NCBI GenBank assembly: GCA_002719095.1
Contig: PBGO01000020.1
Location: 31,266-74,984 of the forward strand
Length of the DNA: 43,719 nucleotides
Origin: Fidelibacterota bacterium
GTDB taxonomy: Bacteria > Fidelibacterota > Marinisomatia > SCGC-AAA003-L08 > D37C17
Direction of reading: 5' to 3'
A program made the position numbers and the translations under genes. The first letter of the stretch is position 1. Every line of letters starts with the position of its first letter. Under the pieces are notes generated by a model. It did no database searches and had not been told where the DNA came from. It worked only from the letters and a program-made list of their open reading frames with translations. This document shows, piece after piece, positions 29,046 through 38,130 of the stretch.

Positions 29046-29927
29046 ATGAATGAAAAACAATTTAAGTTAAAAGTAGGTCTTGCAGAAATGCTAAAAGGTG
29101 GTGTCATTATGGATGTTACTAATCCTGAACAAGCCAAAATTGCTGAGGATGCTGGAGCAGTAGCTGTCATGGCATTAGAACGAATTCCTGCAGATATTAG
29201 GAAAGACGGCGGAATTGCCAGAATGTCTAATCCGGAAATGATAATTGGAATACAAAAAGTAGTCTCAATTCCCGTTATGGCTAAATGTCGAATAGGTCAT
29301 TTCGCAGAGGCTCAAATACTGCAACAACTTGAAGTAGACTTTATTGATGAAAGCGAAGTTTTAACTCCTGCTGATAATGCATTGCACGTAGAAAAACATG
29401 GATTTAAGATTCCATTTGTATGTGGAGCGAGAAATCTGGGTGAGGCATTAAGACGAATAAACGAAGGTGCAGCTATGATAAGAACAAAGGGCGAAGCTGG
29501 TTCTGGAAATATTGTAGAAGCTGTGACGCACATGAGATCGATTGTAGACGAAGTAAAACAATTAACCTCAATGTCTAAACCGGAATTAAATGATTTTGCA
29601 ACAAAGTCAAAAGTACCATTAGAACTTGTAATCGAGACAAGAAATTTGTCAAAATTACCTGTTCCAAATTTTAGTGCTGGTGGCATAGCTACACCTGCAG
29701 ATGCCTCTTTAATGATGCAGCTAGGCGCTGAGTCAGTATTTGTAGGTTCAGGAATATTTAAATCAGAAGATCCTGCGAATAGAGCTAAAGCTGTCGTTGA
29801 CGCTACAACAAATTTTGATAATCCAGAGATTGTAATGGAAGCGTCCAAAAAGCTGAAGGAAGCAATGAAAGGACTTGATATTTCTGAAATACCTGCAGAT
29901 CAAATGTTTCAAGAACGTGGATGGTAG
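29046..29927 (+). CDS. pdxS: Pyridoxal 5'-phosphate synthase subunit PdxS
   Basis: [79 protein letters not shown]. Confidence 0.97.
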   Translation: MNEKQFKLKVGLAEMLKGGVIMDVTNPEQAKIAEDAGAVAVMALERIPADIRKDGGIARMSNPEMIIGIQKVVSIPVMAKCRIGHFAEAQILQQLEVDFIDESEVLTPADNALHVEKHGFKIPFVCGARNLGEALRRINEGAAMIRTKGEAGSGNIVEAVTHMRSIVDEVKQLTSMSKPELNDFATKSKVPLELVIETRNLSKLPVPNFSAGGIATPADASLMMQLGAESVFVGSGIFKSEDPANRAKAVVDATTNFDNPEIVMEASKKLKEAMKGLDISEIPADQMFQERGW

Positions 29928-30499
29928 GAATTCTAGCTCTACAGGGAGACTTTTACAAACATCGCTCAATTCTTAATACAATAGGTGTTGAATCTATTTA
30001 TGTCAAAACGAAATCAGATTTAGAAAAAACCAGAGCGTTAATTATTCCTGGTGGAGAATCAACTACTTTATCAAAGCTGATTGAAAGATTTTCTTTGCGC
30101 GAACCTTTAGTAAGATTTTCAGAAAAATATTCAATTATGGGAACTTGTGCTGGAATGATTATGCTCTCCTCATCATATGGTAATTCAGTTCAAAAAGGCG
30201 TTAACTTATTAAATATTATGGATTTTTCTATTGTAAGAAATGCTTGGGGTAGCCAAATTGATTCATTTGAGCAAAAAATAAGTCTTAAAGAATTTGGAAT
30301 AAATGAATTAAACGCTATATTTATCAGGGCGCCAAAGGTTAATGAGATTGGTAAAAAAATTGTGAAAGTTGGCTATTTTGATAAAAATCCTGTAATCGTT
30401 GAGGATAATTTACATTTAGCTATGTCATTTCACCCAGAACTTGATAATGATTCAAGATTATACAAATACTTTCTAAATAAAAATTATTATGAAACATAA
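29921..30499 (+). CDS. pdxT: Pyridoxal 5'-phosphate synthase glutaminase subunit PdxT
   Basis: [41 protein letters not shown]; overlaps the pdxS 3' end. Confidence 0.95.
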   Translation: MVGILALQGDFYKHRSILNTIGVESIYVKTKSDLEKTRALIIPGGESTTLSKLIERFSLREPLVRFSEKYSIMGTCAGMIMLSSSYGNSVQKGVNLLNIMDFSIVRNAWGSQIDSFEQKISLKEFGINELNAIFIRAPKVNEIGKKIVKVGYFDKNPVIVEDNLHLAMSFHPELDNDSRLYKYFLNKNYYET

Positions 30500-32342
30500 A
30501 AAAATTCTTGATGTTATAGATTCTCCTGATGATTTAAAGAAAATATCAGAAAATGAACTCTCTGATCTATCAAAAGATGTTTCCTCTTTAATAAAAAGTA
30601 CAGTTGAAAAGAAAGGAGGCCATTATTCATCGCCTCTTGGAGTTGTAGATTTGACTATAGCTTTGCATTATGTTTATAATACACCTCATGATAAAATTAT
30701 TTGGGATGTTGGTCATCAAGCTTACTCGCATAAAATTCTAACCGGCAGAAAAATGAACTTTCATACTATTAGGCAAAGTGGTGGTCTTAGTGGTTTTTTA
30801 AAAAGAACAGAGAGTATTTATGATTGTTACGGAGCTGGTCATTCAAGTACTTCAATTTCTGCAGCACTTGGATTTGCTCATGCTCGAGATTTAAAAGGAG
30901 ATAATAATAAAGTTATAGCAATCATTGGAGATGGTGCAATAACAAATGGTCTTTCATATGAGGCAATAAATAATGTAGGAATCCATAAAACACAATTAAC
31001 AATTATTTTAAATGATAATAGTAAATCTATATCTGATAGTGTTGGAGCTCTTTCAAAGTACCTTGCTCGATTGATTACAAATCCGACTTATAATCAAACT
31101 AGAAAAAAAGTTTGGAAAATTTTAGATAAGATCCCTTTATTGAAAAATTTTGGAAAAAAAATATTAAGAAAGACTGAAGAAAGTTTAAAAACTTTTCTTA
31201 CACCGGGTGGCCTCTTTGAAGAGATGGGTTTAAGATATATAGGTCCAGTTGATGGTCACGATATTAAGGGTATGATTAAGTTATTTAAAAACATTCGTAA
31301 CATAAATACACCAATTCTAGTTCACGTAGTTACCAAAAAAGGTAAAAATAGTGAATCAGCTGAAAACGATTCAATCAAATATTATAGTTTATCTGGTTCT
31401 GAAAATGAGTTAAAAAAAGAAATTATTAGTTATTCTAAAGCTTTTGGTGAAATAGTAACTTCCGCAGCAGAAGAAAATGATAATTTTGCTTGTATTACTG
31501 CCGCAATGGATATTGGAACAGGGTTATCAAGTTTTAAGAAAAAGTTTCCCAAAAGACTTTTTGATGTAGGTATTGCTGAGGGACATGCTGTGACTTTTGC
31601 CTCTGGCTTATCTTGTGAAGGAATTTTACCCGTTATTGCATTGTATTCAACCTTTTCTCAAAGAGCATATGATAATTTTATTCATGATTTATTACTTCAA
31701 GATTTACCATTTATTTTGTGTTTAGATCGTGGCGGGATTGTTGGTGCTGATGGACCAACTCATCATGGAGTACTGGATATATCTATGTTTTTATCAATGC
31801 CAAATATAATTATAGCTGCGCCCAAAGATGGGAATGAATTGAGAGATCTTTTTCATACGGCCCTTATCTCAAAAAAAGGTTTTGTAATTAGATATCCAAA
31901 AGGCGATTGTATTGATTATCAAAGTGACAAATCTCCAAGAATGATTAGTGTCGGCGCTTGGGAGATTTTAAAAAAAGGTAAAAAATGTGCAATTATTGCT
32001 GTTGGTAGTATGGTAGATATGGTTTTAAAAAATTACACAAAAATAAGTAAAGAAATTGGATATAATCCTTGTATTGTAAATGCTAGATTTATCAAGCCGA
32101 TTGATAAAAAAATCATTAGTGAAATATACAGTAATTTTGAACAGATAATCACTATTGAGGAAGGTGCTCAAATAGGTGGTTTTGGCTCATTTATTTTAAA
32201 TGACGCCAATTTAGCTTCATACACGGGAAAAATTAAAGTAATGGCCATTAATGATGATTTCGTAGACCAGGGAAATCGTTCAGATTTATTGAAAATCTGT
32301 GGCTTATCTGTTGAAAAACTAATTAAAGAGATAAAAAAATGA
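30489..32342 (+). CDS. dxs: 1-deoxy-D-xylulose-5-phosphate synthase
   Basis: WDVGHQAYSHKILTGR, GAGHSSTSISAALGFAHARD, IIGDGAITNGLSYEA, FDVGIAEGHAVTFASGL. Confidence 0.95.
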   Translation: MKHKKILDVIDSPDDLKKISENELSDLSKDVSSLIKSTVEKKGGHYSSPLGVVDLTIALHYVYNTPHDKIIWDVGHQAYSHKILTGRKMNFHTIRQSGGLSGFLKRTESIYDCYGAGHSSTSISAALGFAHARDLKGDNNKVIAIIGDGAITNGLSYEAINNVGIHKTQLTIILNDNSKSISDSVGALSKYLARLITNPTYNQTRKKVWKILDKIPLLKNFGKKILRKTEESLKTFLTPGGLFEEMGLRYIGPVDGHDIKGMIKLFKNIRNINTPILVHVVTKKGKNSESAENDSIKYYSLSGSENELKKEIISYSKAFGEIVTSAAEENDNFACITAAMDIGTGLSSFKKKFPKRLFDVGIAEGHAVTFASGLSCEGILPVIALYSTFSQRAYDNFIHDLLLQDLPFILCLDRGGIVGADGPTHHGVLDISMFLSMPNIIIAAPKDGNELRDLFHTALISKKGFVIRYPKGDCIDYQSDKSPRMISVGAWEILKKGKKCAIIAVGSMVDMVLKNYTKISKEIGYNPCIVNARFIKPIDKKIISEIYSNFEQIITIEEGAQIGGFGSFILNDANLASYTGKIKVMAINDDFVDQGNRSDLLKICGLSVEKLIKEIKK

Positions 32343-33988
32343 AAAAAAATATTGATCAAAACATCAAGAAATGGTCAGAAAAGTCCTGCGATATTCCTGA
32401 GCGTGAGTATAGCTTTGATTCAGTTTCAGGAAATAAGGTTGATTTAGCATATTTTCCAGACCATGTTAGCAAAGATTACTTAGATTCAATTGGAATGCCA
32501 GGAGAGTATCCTTACACAAGATCCATTCACTCTAATTTATACAGAGGCAGACTTTGGACAATGAGACAGTTCGCAGGATTTGGATCTCCATCTGAAACAA
32601 ATCAAAGATTTAAATATTTATTATCACAAGGTCAAAATGGTCTCTCTGTAGCTTTTGATATGCCTACTTTGATGGGTTACGATTGCAATCATAATCTTTC
32701 AAAAGGGGAAGTGGGTCATTGTGGTGTTTCAATTTCTACCATTGAAGATATGGAGATATTATTCAAAGATATAGATTTATCGCAAATAAGTGTTTCTATG
32801 ACTATTAATGGTCCAGCGGTAATTCTATTTGCTTTTTATATAGGAGTTGCTCTTAATAATAATATAGATATATCTAATCTTAGAGGCACGCTTCAGAACG
32901 ACATATTAAAGGAATATATAGCTCAAAAAGAATGGATTCATCCACCAAATCCATCTATGAGAATAATCGTCGATTTATTTGAATTTTGTTCCAAAAAAAT
33001 GAAAAAATATAATCCTGTTTCTGTGAGTGGTTATCATATCAGAGAAGCAGGTTCATCAGCCTCTGAAGAATTAGCTTTTACATTGAAAAATGGTTTCACA
33101 TATCTTGAACACTGTATTGAAAGAGGAATGGATGTTGATGTCATCGCCCCTAAAATTTCTTTCTTTTTCAATGCTCATATGGATTTTTTCGAAGAAATAG
33201 CCAAGTATAGAGCTGCACGAAGAATTTGGGCTAAAGAGCTTAAAAATAAATACAAATCTAAAAACGAAAGGTCTATGAAACTAAGATTTCATACACAAAC
33301 TGCTGGTTTTTCTTTAACCGCTCAACAGCCAGAAAATAATATTACCAGAACATCAATACAGGCATTGTCTGCTGTATTGGGTGGAACTCAGTCTCTACAT
33401 ACAAATTCTATGGACGAGACGCTTGCTTTGCCATCCGAAAAAGCTGCTGAAATTGCTTTACGAACTCAACAAATCCTAGCTTTTGAAACTGGAGTTGCAA
33501 ATGTTGTTGACCCTCTGGGCGGTTCTTGGTATATAGAAAAATTAACAAATCAAATTGAATCAGCAGCTTATGAAATTTTTGATGAAATTGACAATCTTGG
33601 AGGAGTTATTGAATGTATTGAATCTGGCTATTTTCAAAATAGAATAGCAAATTCATCAATCGATTATCAAAAAAAAGTTGATTCAAAGCAACGAATAATC
33701 GTTGGTGTTAACGAGTTTAAAAAAGATGATGAGAAAATAGATATTCCTATTCTCAAAATTAGGAAAGAGGTAGAAAAAGAACAAATTAATAGACTTGAGA
33801 GTTTAAAAAATAAAAGAGATGATAAAGTTTTAGAAGAGAAGTTAAACTTAATAACCAATGCCTGTACTACTAAAGAAAATCTAATTCCATTAATTATTGA
33901 TGCCGCAAGGAATTTTGCATCTCTAGGTGAAATAGTGGAAGCTATGAAAAAAGAATTTGGCGAATGGACAGAAAATGTTAATATTTAG
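32339..33988 (+). CDS. Methylmalonyl-CoA mutase-type catalytic subunit without a B12-binding domain
   Basis: LWTMRQFAGFGSPSETNQRF, GQNGLSVAFDMPTLMGYD, GTLQNDILKEYIAQKEWIHPP, SVSGYHIREAGS, GGTQSLHTNSMDETLALP. Ends at about 549 aa. Confidence 0.88.
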   Translation: MKKNIDQNIKKWSEKSCDIPEREYSFDSVSGNKVDLAYFPDHVSKDYLDSIGMPGEYPYTRSIHSNLYRGRLWTMRQFAGFGSPSETNQRFKYLLSQGQNGLSVAFDMPTLMGYDCNHNLSKGEVGHCGVSISTIEDMEILFKDIDLSQISVSMTINGPAVILFAFYIGVALNNNIDISNLRGTLQNDILKEYIAQKEWIHPPNPSMRIIVDLFEFCSKKMKKYNPVSVSGYHIREAGSSASEELAFTLKNGFTYLEHCIERGMDVDVIAPKISFFFNAHMDFFEEIAKYRAARRIWAKELKNKYKSKNERSMKLRFHTQTAGFSLTAQQPENNITRTSIQALSAVLGGTQSLHTNSMDETLALPSEKAAEIALRTQQILAFETGVANVVDPLGGSWYIEKLTNQIESAAYEIFDEIDNLGGVIECIESGYFQNRIANSSIDYQKKVDSKQRIIVGVNEFKKDDEKIDIPILKIRKEVEKEQINRLESLKNKRDDKVLEEKLNLITNACTTKENLIPLIIDAARNFASLGEIVEAMKKEFGEWTENVNI

Positions 33989-33990
33989 TT

Positions 33991-35115
33991 ATGTCACTCA
34001 ATAATTATAAAAAAGTTTATAATCAAAAGCGTGATTATAGTATTGGTGTGGAAGAAGAATATATGATATGTGATCCCAATACTGGTCAACTTGTAAATAA
34101 AGCAGATTTGATAATGAACTCTGTATCTAACGAAGATAGATTTTCTTACGAGTTATTATTATCAGAAATTGAAGCAAATACCCCAATATGCGAAACAGTT
34201 GATGAATCAATCATGTATTTATCAAAACTTAGATCGGAGTTGTTAATCATAGGCAAAGAAAATGATTTTAAAATTGGATTAAGCGGTACTCATCCTACAG
34301 CTAAACCAAGTGACCAGAAATTTGTTGAAAATAAATCATATAATTGGGTATCTGAGCAACTTAAATATTATGCAAAACGCAATATAACTTTTTCCACTCA
34401 TGTTCACATATCAGTTGATGATCCGGAACGAGCTATTCAAATTACTAATGCAACAAGAAGATGGATTCCTGCTTTATTAGCCCTTAGCTCAAATTCTCCT
34501 TTCTTTGATAATTGTAACACTGGATTTAAATCTTCAAGAACAATGCAGTTTGGAGCTTTTCCGAAAACAAATATACCTGTCAAAATCGATTCCTTTGAAA
34601 GTTATGTAAGTCTTGTTGAAAGCTTAATAAAAACAAATTCTATAAACAAGCCAAGACAAATATGGTGGAAAATTAGACCACATCTAGATTATGGTACACT
34701 TGAGTATCGAATCTGCGATGTGCAAAGGTCACTAAAGAATACAAAAATGATTGTTGCTATAACTCAAGCACTTGTTCATTCGTACGATCAAAAAGTAAGG
34801 TTAAACAAAAATATTCAAGATATGAATTATGAAATATTAAATGATGTCTTCTGGAAAGCAACACGATACGGATTTGATTCTTTGGTAACAGACCCATACG
34901 ATGGTCAGCTAATTTCTTTAAAAGATTATATTTTCAAAATGGTTGACAATATTTACCCTTCCTTGGAAGAACTTGGTAATTTAGATGTAATCGATTCAAT
35001 TAATAAAGTTTTAGAAAACGGAACAGAAGCCGATGAACAATTAGTATTTGAAAAAAAATATGGCATGGATAAATTGCTTATGTTTCTAATGGATAAGGTT
35101 GAATATAAAACCTAA
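33991..35115 (+). CDS. GCS2-family carboxylate-amine ligase (glutamate-cysteine ligase type 2, YbdK/EgtA-like)
   Basis: YSIGVEEEYMICDPNTGQLV, SEIEANTPICETVDE, THVHISVDDPERA, RPHLDYGTLEYRICDVQ. Confidence 0.87.
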   Translation: MSLNNYKKVYNQKRDYSIGVEEEYMICDPNTGQLVNKADLIMNSVSNEDRFSYELLLSEIEANTPICETVDESIMYLSKLRSELLIIGKENDFKIGLSGTHPTAKPSDQKFVENKSYNWVSEQLKYYAKRNITFSTHVHISVDDPERAIQITNATRRWIPALLALSSNSPFFDNCNTGFKSSRTMQFGAFPKTNIPVKIDSFESYVSLVESLIKTNSINKPRQIWWKIRPHLDYGTLEYRICDVQRSLKNTKMIVAITQALVHSYDQKVRLNKNIQDMNYEILNDVFWKATRYGFDSLVTDPYDGQLISLKDYIFKMVDNIYPSLEELGNLDVIDSINKVLENGTEADEQLVFEKKYGMDKLLMFLMDKVEYKT

Positions 35116-35141
35116 TTTTTTAACATTTAAAGGGGATACAT

Positions 35142-36212
35142 ATGTCAAGAAAAGTAGTTCACGTAATCGGTACTGGAACAATTGGAGAGCCCTTAATTGG
35201 GCTTTTGTGTGATTTTAAAAAAGACTTAGGAATTGACGAAGTTACATTTCATAAAAATACTCCACTAACAACTGACCGTTCTAAAGTAGTAAGCCTCAAC
35301 AAAAGAGGTGCCAGACTATCAACTCACAAAAGTAAATACAAAGGCTTCATTGATATTGGACTTAAACCTGAGTTCACAACAGAAGAAGCTATTAATAGAG
35401 CTTCAGTAGTAATAGATTGTACCCCTAGTAGTTACGGTTTAGATAATAAAGAAAAATATTATAATAAATTTTTGAATAATACACTTGGATTTATTTCGCA
35501 AGGGAGTGAATTTGGTTTTGGTAAGCCTTACGCTAGAGGTATAAATGACGATTCTTTGATTCGTGGTGAAGATAAATTTATACAAGTTGTATCATGTAAT
35601 ACACATAATTTATCAACAATCGTTCAAACAATTGCTCTTGATAAATCTGATAATAACTTATTAGATGGACGTTTTTTACTCATTAGAAGAGCAAATGATG
35701 TAAGTCAATCTAAGCGATTTGTTCCTGCTCCAGAGGTTGGTATTCATAGAGATCAAAAATATGGAACTCACCATGCTAGAGATGCAGCTCTCTTATTCAA
35801 AACAATGAACAAAGATTTACCACTTTTTTCTTCAGCCATGAAAGTAAATAGCCAGTTAATGCATATTTTGTACTTCACTTTAAAGCTTAAACACAAAACC
35901 TCTATTGATGAAGTAATAGATCGATTGCACTCAAATGATAGGATTTCTTTAACAGATAAAATTAATACAAACGAAGTATTTTCTTTTGGAAGAGATCATG
36001 GTCATTTTGGTAGAATCCTAAATCAAACTGTTGTTTCCATACCAAGCTTGCATATTAACCAACATAAAGATGAAATTTCAGGCTTTTGCTTTACACCGCA
36101 AGATGGCAATTCGCTATTAAGTTCTATTGCCATAACAGAGTGGTTTCTATATCCAAAATCATATGAAGACAAAATCCAATGCTTAAAACCTTTCTTTTTC
36201 AATGAAGTATAA
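35142..36212 (+). CDS. Homologue of archaeal-type (type II) glyceraldehyde-3-phosphate dehydrogenase; phosphorylating-aldehyde-dehydrogenase-like
   Basis: N-terminal nucleotide-binding IGTGTIGEPL; VVIDCTPSSYG; catalytic-Cys segment FIQVVSCNTHNL; RRANDVSQSKRF; THHARD; C-terminal LMHILYFTLKLKHKTSIDEVIDRL. These match the order of type II GAPDH motifs as I recall them. Confidence 0.7.
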   Translation: MSRKVVHVIGTGTIGEPLIGLLCDFKKDLGIDEVTFHKNTPLTTDRSKVVSLNKRGARLSTHKSKYKGFIDIGLKPEFTTEEAINRASVVIDCTPSSYGLDNKEKYYNKFLNNTLGFISQGSEFGFGKPYARGINDDSLIRGEDKFIQVVSCNTHNLSTIVQTIALDKSDNNLLDGRFLLIRRANDVSQSKRFVPAPEVGIHRDQKYGTHHARDAALLFKTMNKDLPLFSSAMKVNSQLMHILYFTLKLKHKTSIDEVIDRLHSNDRISLTDKINTNEVFSFGRDHGHFGRILNQTVVSIPSLHINQHKDEISGFCFTPQDGNSLLSSIAITEWFLYPKSYEDKIQCLKPFFFNEV

Positions 36213-36220
36213 ATTAATCC

Positions 36221-37555
36221 TTGATGATTTATAAATCACTTAAAACACAGATTAGCCAATTATTAAAGGACTCAAATAAAGAGTTTCTTAAAATTCAAAT
36301 TTCTTATTCAGGAGGAATGGATAGCTCCTGCTTGCTTGATATTTTGTACAGAATGAAAAATCAGATAAACATTCAAATTTTTATATCTTACGTGAATTAT
36401 AATACAAGTAGTTATTCAAGTATTGTTCAAAATTATATGCAAAAATCATTTCCTCAAAAAAATACTTTCATAAAATCTGTAAAAAACTGTAAAAATAAAA
36501 ATTTTGAGTCTAATGCAAGAAAAATTAGATATAATTTTCTAGAAAAAATTAGAAAGCAAGAAAATATAGATTATACTTTTACAGCACATCATTTTGATGA
36601 TCAATTTGAAACAATTTTAATGAAGTTCATTGATGGAAGTGATGAAATTACCAAGCAGGGGGTAAGAAAAAAGTATGACAAAATTTACAGGCCATTTCTG
36701 TTTATTAAAAAAACAGAAATTAAAAAATATTGCTCAAAACATAATGTCATATACTTTAAAGATCCAACGAATGAAAATATTAAATTTCGTAGAAATAAAA
36801 TTAGAAAAATTTTAGTTCCACAAATAAAAAATGATACTTTCTTGACAAAAAAAATAAACAGTATTAACCATAGAAGTTTGAAAAATATAAAATATCAAAA
36901 AAAAGAAGTAATAGAATTAATCAACAGGTTAGATGTTGAAAAAAGGTTTGGGCATGTATTATTATATCTAAAAACCGTTGATGTTGAAGACAAACCAACT
37001 GTATTTTTAAAAATTTTATTCAAAGAGATATTAAATAAATTTTATAAAAGTAATAATTTATTTAAGAGTGAATCATTTTGGATTTCATTAATCAAATTTC
37101 TAGAGAGTAGTAAAGTAGGGAGTATTTTTAACTTGAATAATGAAATCAATTTATCTAAGGACAGGACCTGCATCATAATTTATAAAAAAGCGTTTAATTC
37201 AATTAAAATAGAAAATAGAATAAAATTGCAATCTGAGAATATTTTAATAAATGGGAAGCTCACCAGTCAAAAAAAACATTCAAAACAAGCTAAACATAAT
37301 GAATTTATTATTAGTAAAAAAAATTTTGATGAAGGTGTCTACGCGAGAACGTGGAAGAACGGGGATAAAGTGTTTTTATCAAAAGGTTCAAAAAAAGTTA
37401 GTGATTTGTTCACAGATTTTAAACTTCCACGTGTTAAAAAAAAATCGTATCTTATTTTGGAGAACAATTGCGGAGAAATAATTTGGATTCCTGGAATTTA
37501 TAAAAGAATTTATCCAGAATCAATCGACAACTATAAAATTGTTTATAAAGAATAG
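36221..37555 (+). CDS. tilS: tRNA(Ile)-lysidine synthetase
   Basis: P-loop QISYSGGMDSSCLLDIL; ARKIRYNFLEKI; TAHHFDDQFETILMKFIDGS. Confidence 0.9.
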   Translation: MMIYKSLKTQISQLLKDSNKEFLKIQISYSGGMDSSCLLDILYRMKNQINIQIFISYVNYNTSSYSSIVQNYMQKSFPQKNTFIKSVKNCKNKNFESNARKIRYNFLEKIRKQENIDYTFTAHHFDDQFETILMKFIDGSDEITKQGVRKKYDKIYRPFLFIKKTEIKKYCSKHNVIYFKDPTNENIKFRRNKIRKILVPQIKNDTFLTKKINSINHRSLKNIKYQKKEVIELINRLDVEKRFGHVLLYLKTVDVEDKPTVFLKILFKEILNKFYKSNNLFKSESFWISLIKFLESSKVGSIFNLNNEINLSKDRTCIIIYKKAFNSIKIENRIKLQSENILINGKLTSQKKHSKQAKHNEFIISKKNFDEGVYARTWKNGDKVFLSKGSKKVSDLFTDFKLPRVKKKSYLILENNCGEIIWIPGIYKRIYPESIDNYKIVYKE

Positions 37556-37605
37556 AATAAAAAACGTGCAATACGTGTAAATAATCACTAAATTAAATAT
37601 ATAAT

Positions 37606-38130
37606 ATGATTACAAAACTTATAGACAGCAATTTAATACAAAAAAAGATTCTAGAATTATCAACTATTTTAAACAATAATTTCAAGGAGAAATTAGTAAT
37701 CTTAGGAGTCATGAATGGTTCTTACTATTTCATGAAAGACCTAATTGGCAAATTGGATGTTGACTACCGTTATGATTTTGTTTTCTGTAGTTCATACTAT
37801 GGCACGACGCAATCCTCAGGTAGTGTAGATTTTCTTTACCCAAGAAAAGAAGATATTAAAGGCAAGAACGTTGTTGTTCTAGAAGATATTGTAGATTCTG
37901 GTGAAACTCTTCTTTCTCTCAAGGATAATCTCTCAGTTTATAAACCTCTGTCATTATCTTTTTGCTCTATGATTGTGAGAGAATCATGCATTCTTAATGA
38001 AAGTTTATTTTGGACAGGATTCAAAATAAAAAATGAATTTGTTGTTGGTTATGGTTTAGATTATGATGGTGACTACAGAAATCTAGTCGATATTTACGAA
38101 CTTAAAAATCAAAGAGAAAATGAAAAATAA
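37606..38130 (+). CDS. hpt: Hypoxanthine phosphoribosyltransferase
   Basis: VILGVMNGSYYFMKDLI, PRPP motif VVVLEDIVDSGETL, VVGYGLDYDGDYRNL. Confidence 0.92.
   Translation: MITKLIDSNLIQKKILELSTILNNNFKEKLVILGVMNGSYYFMKDLIGKLDVDYRYDFVFCSSYYGTTQSSGSVDFLYPRKEDIKGKNVVVLEDIVDSGETLLSLKDNLSVYKPLSLSFCSMIVRESCILNESLFWTGFKIKNEFVVGYGLDYDGDYRNLVDIYELKNQRENEK

Noticed and set aside
29312-29848. 178-aa minus-strand ORF inside pdxS
   Set aside because: Fully antisense to a highly conserved gene, with no recognisable motif; shadow ORF.
37562-37585. Short direct repeat ACGTGcaatACGTG upstream of hpt
   Set aside because: Only 5-bp units, not extended or recurrent enough to call a regulatory site.
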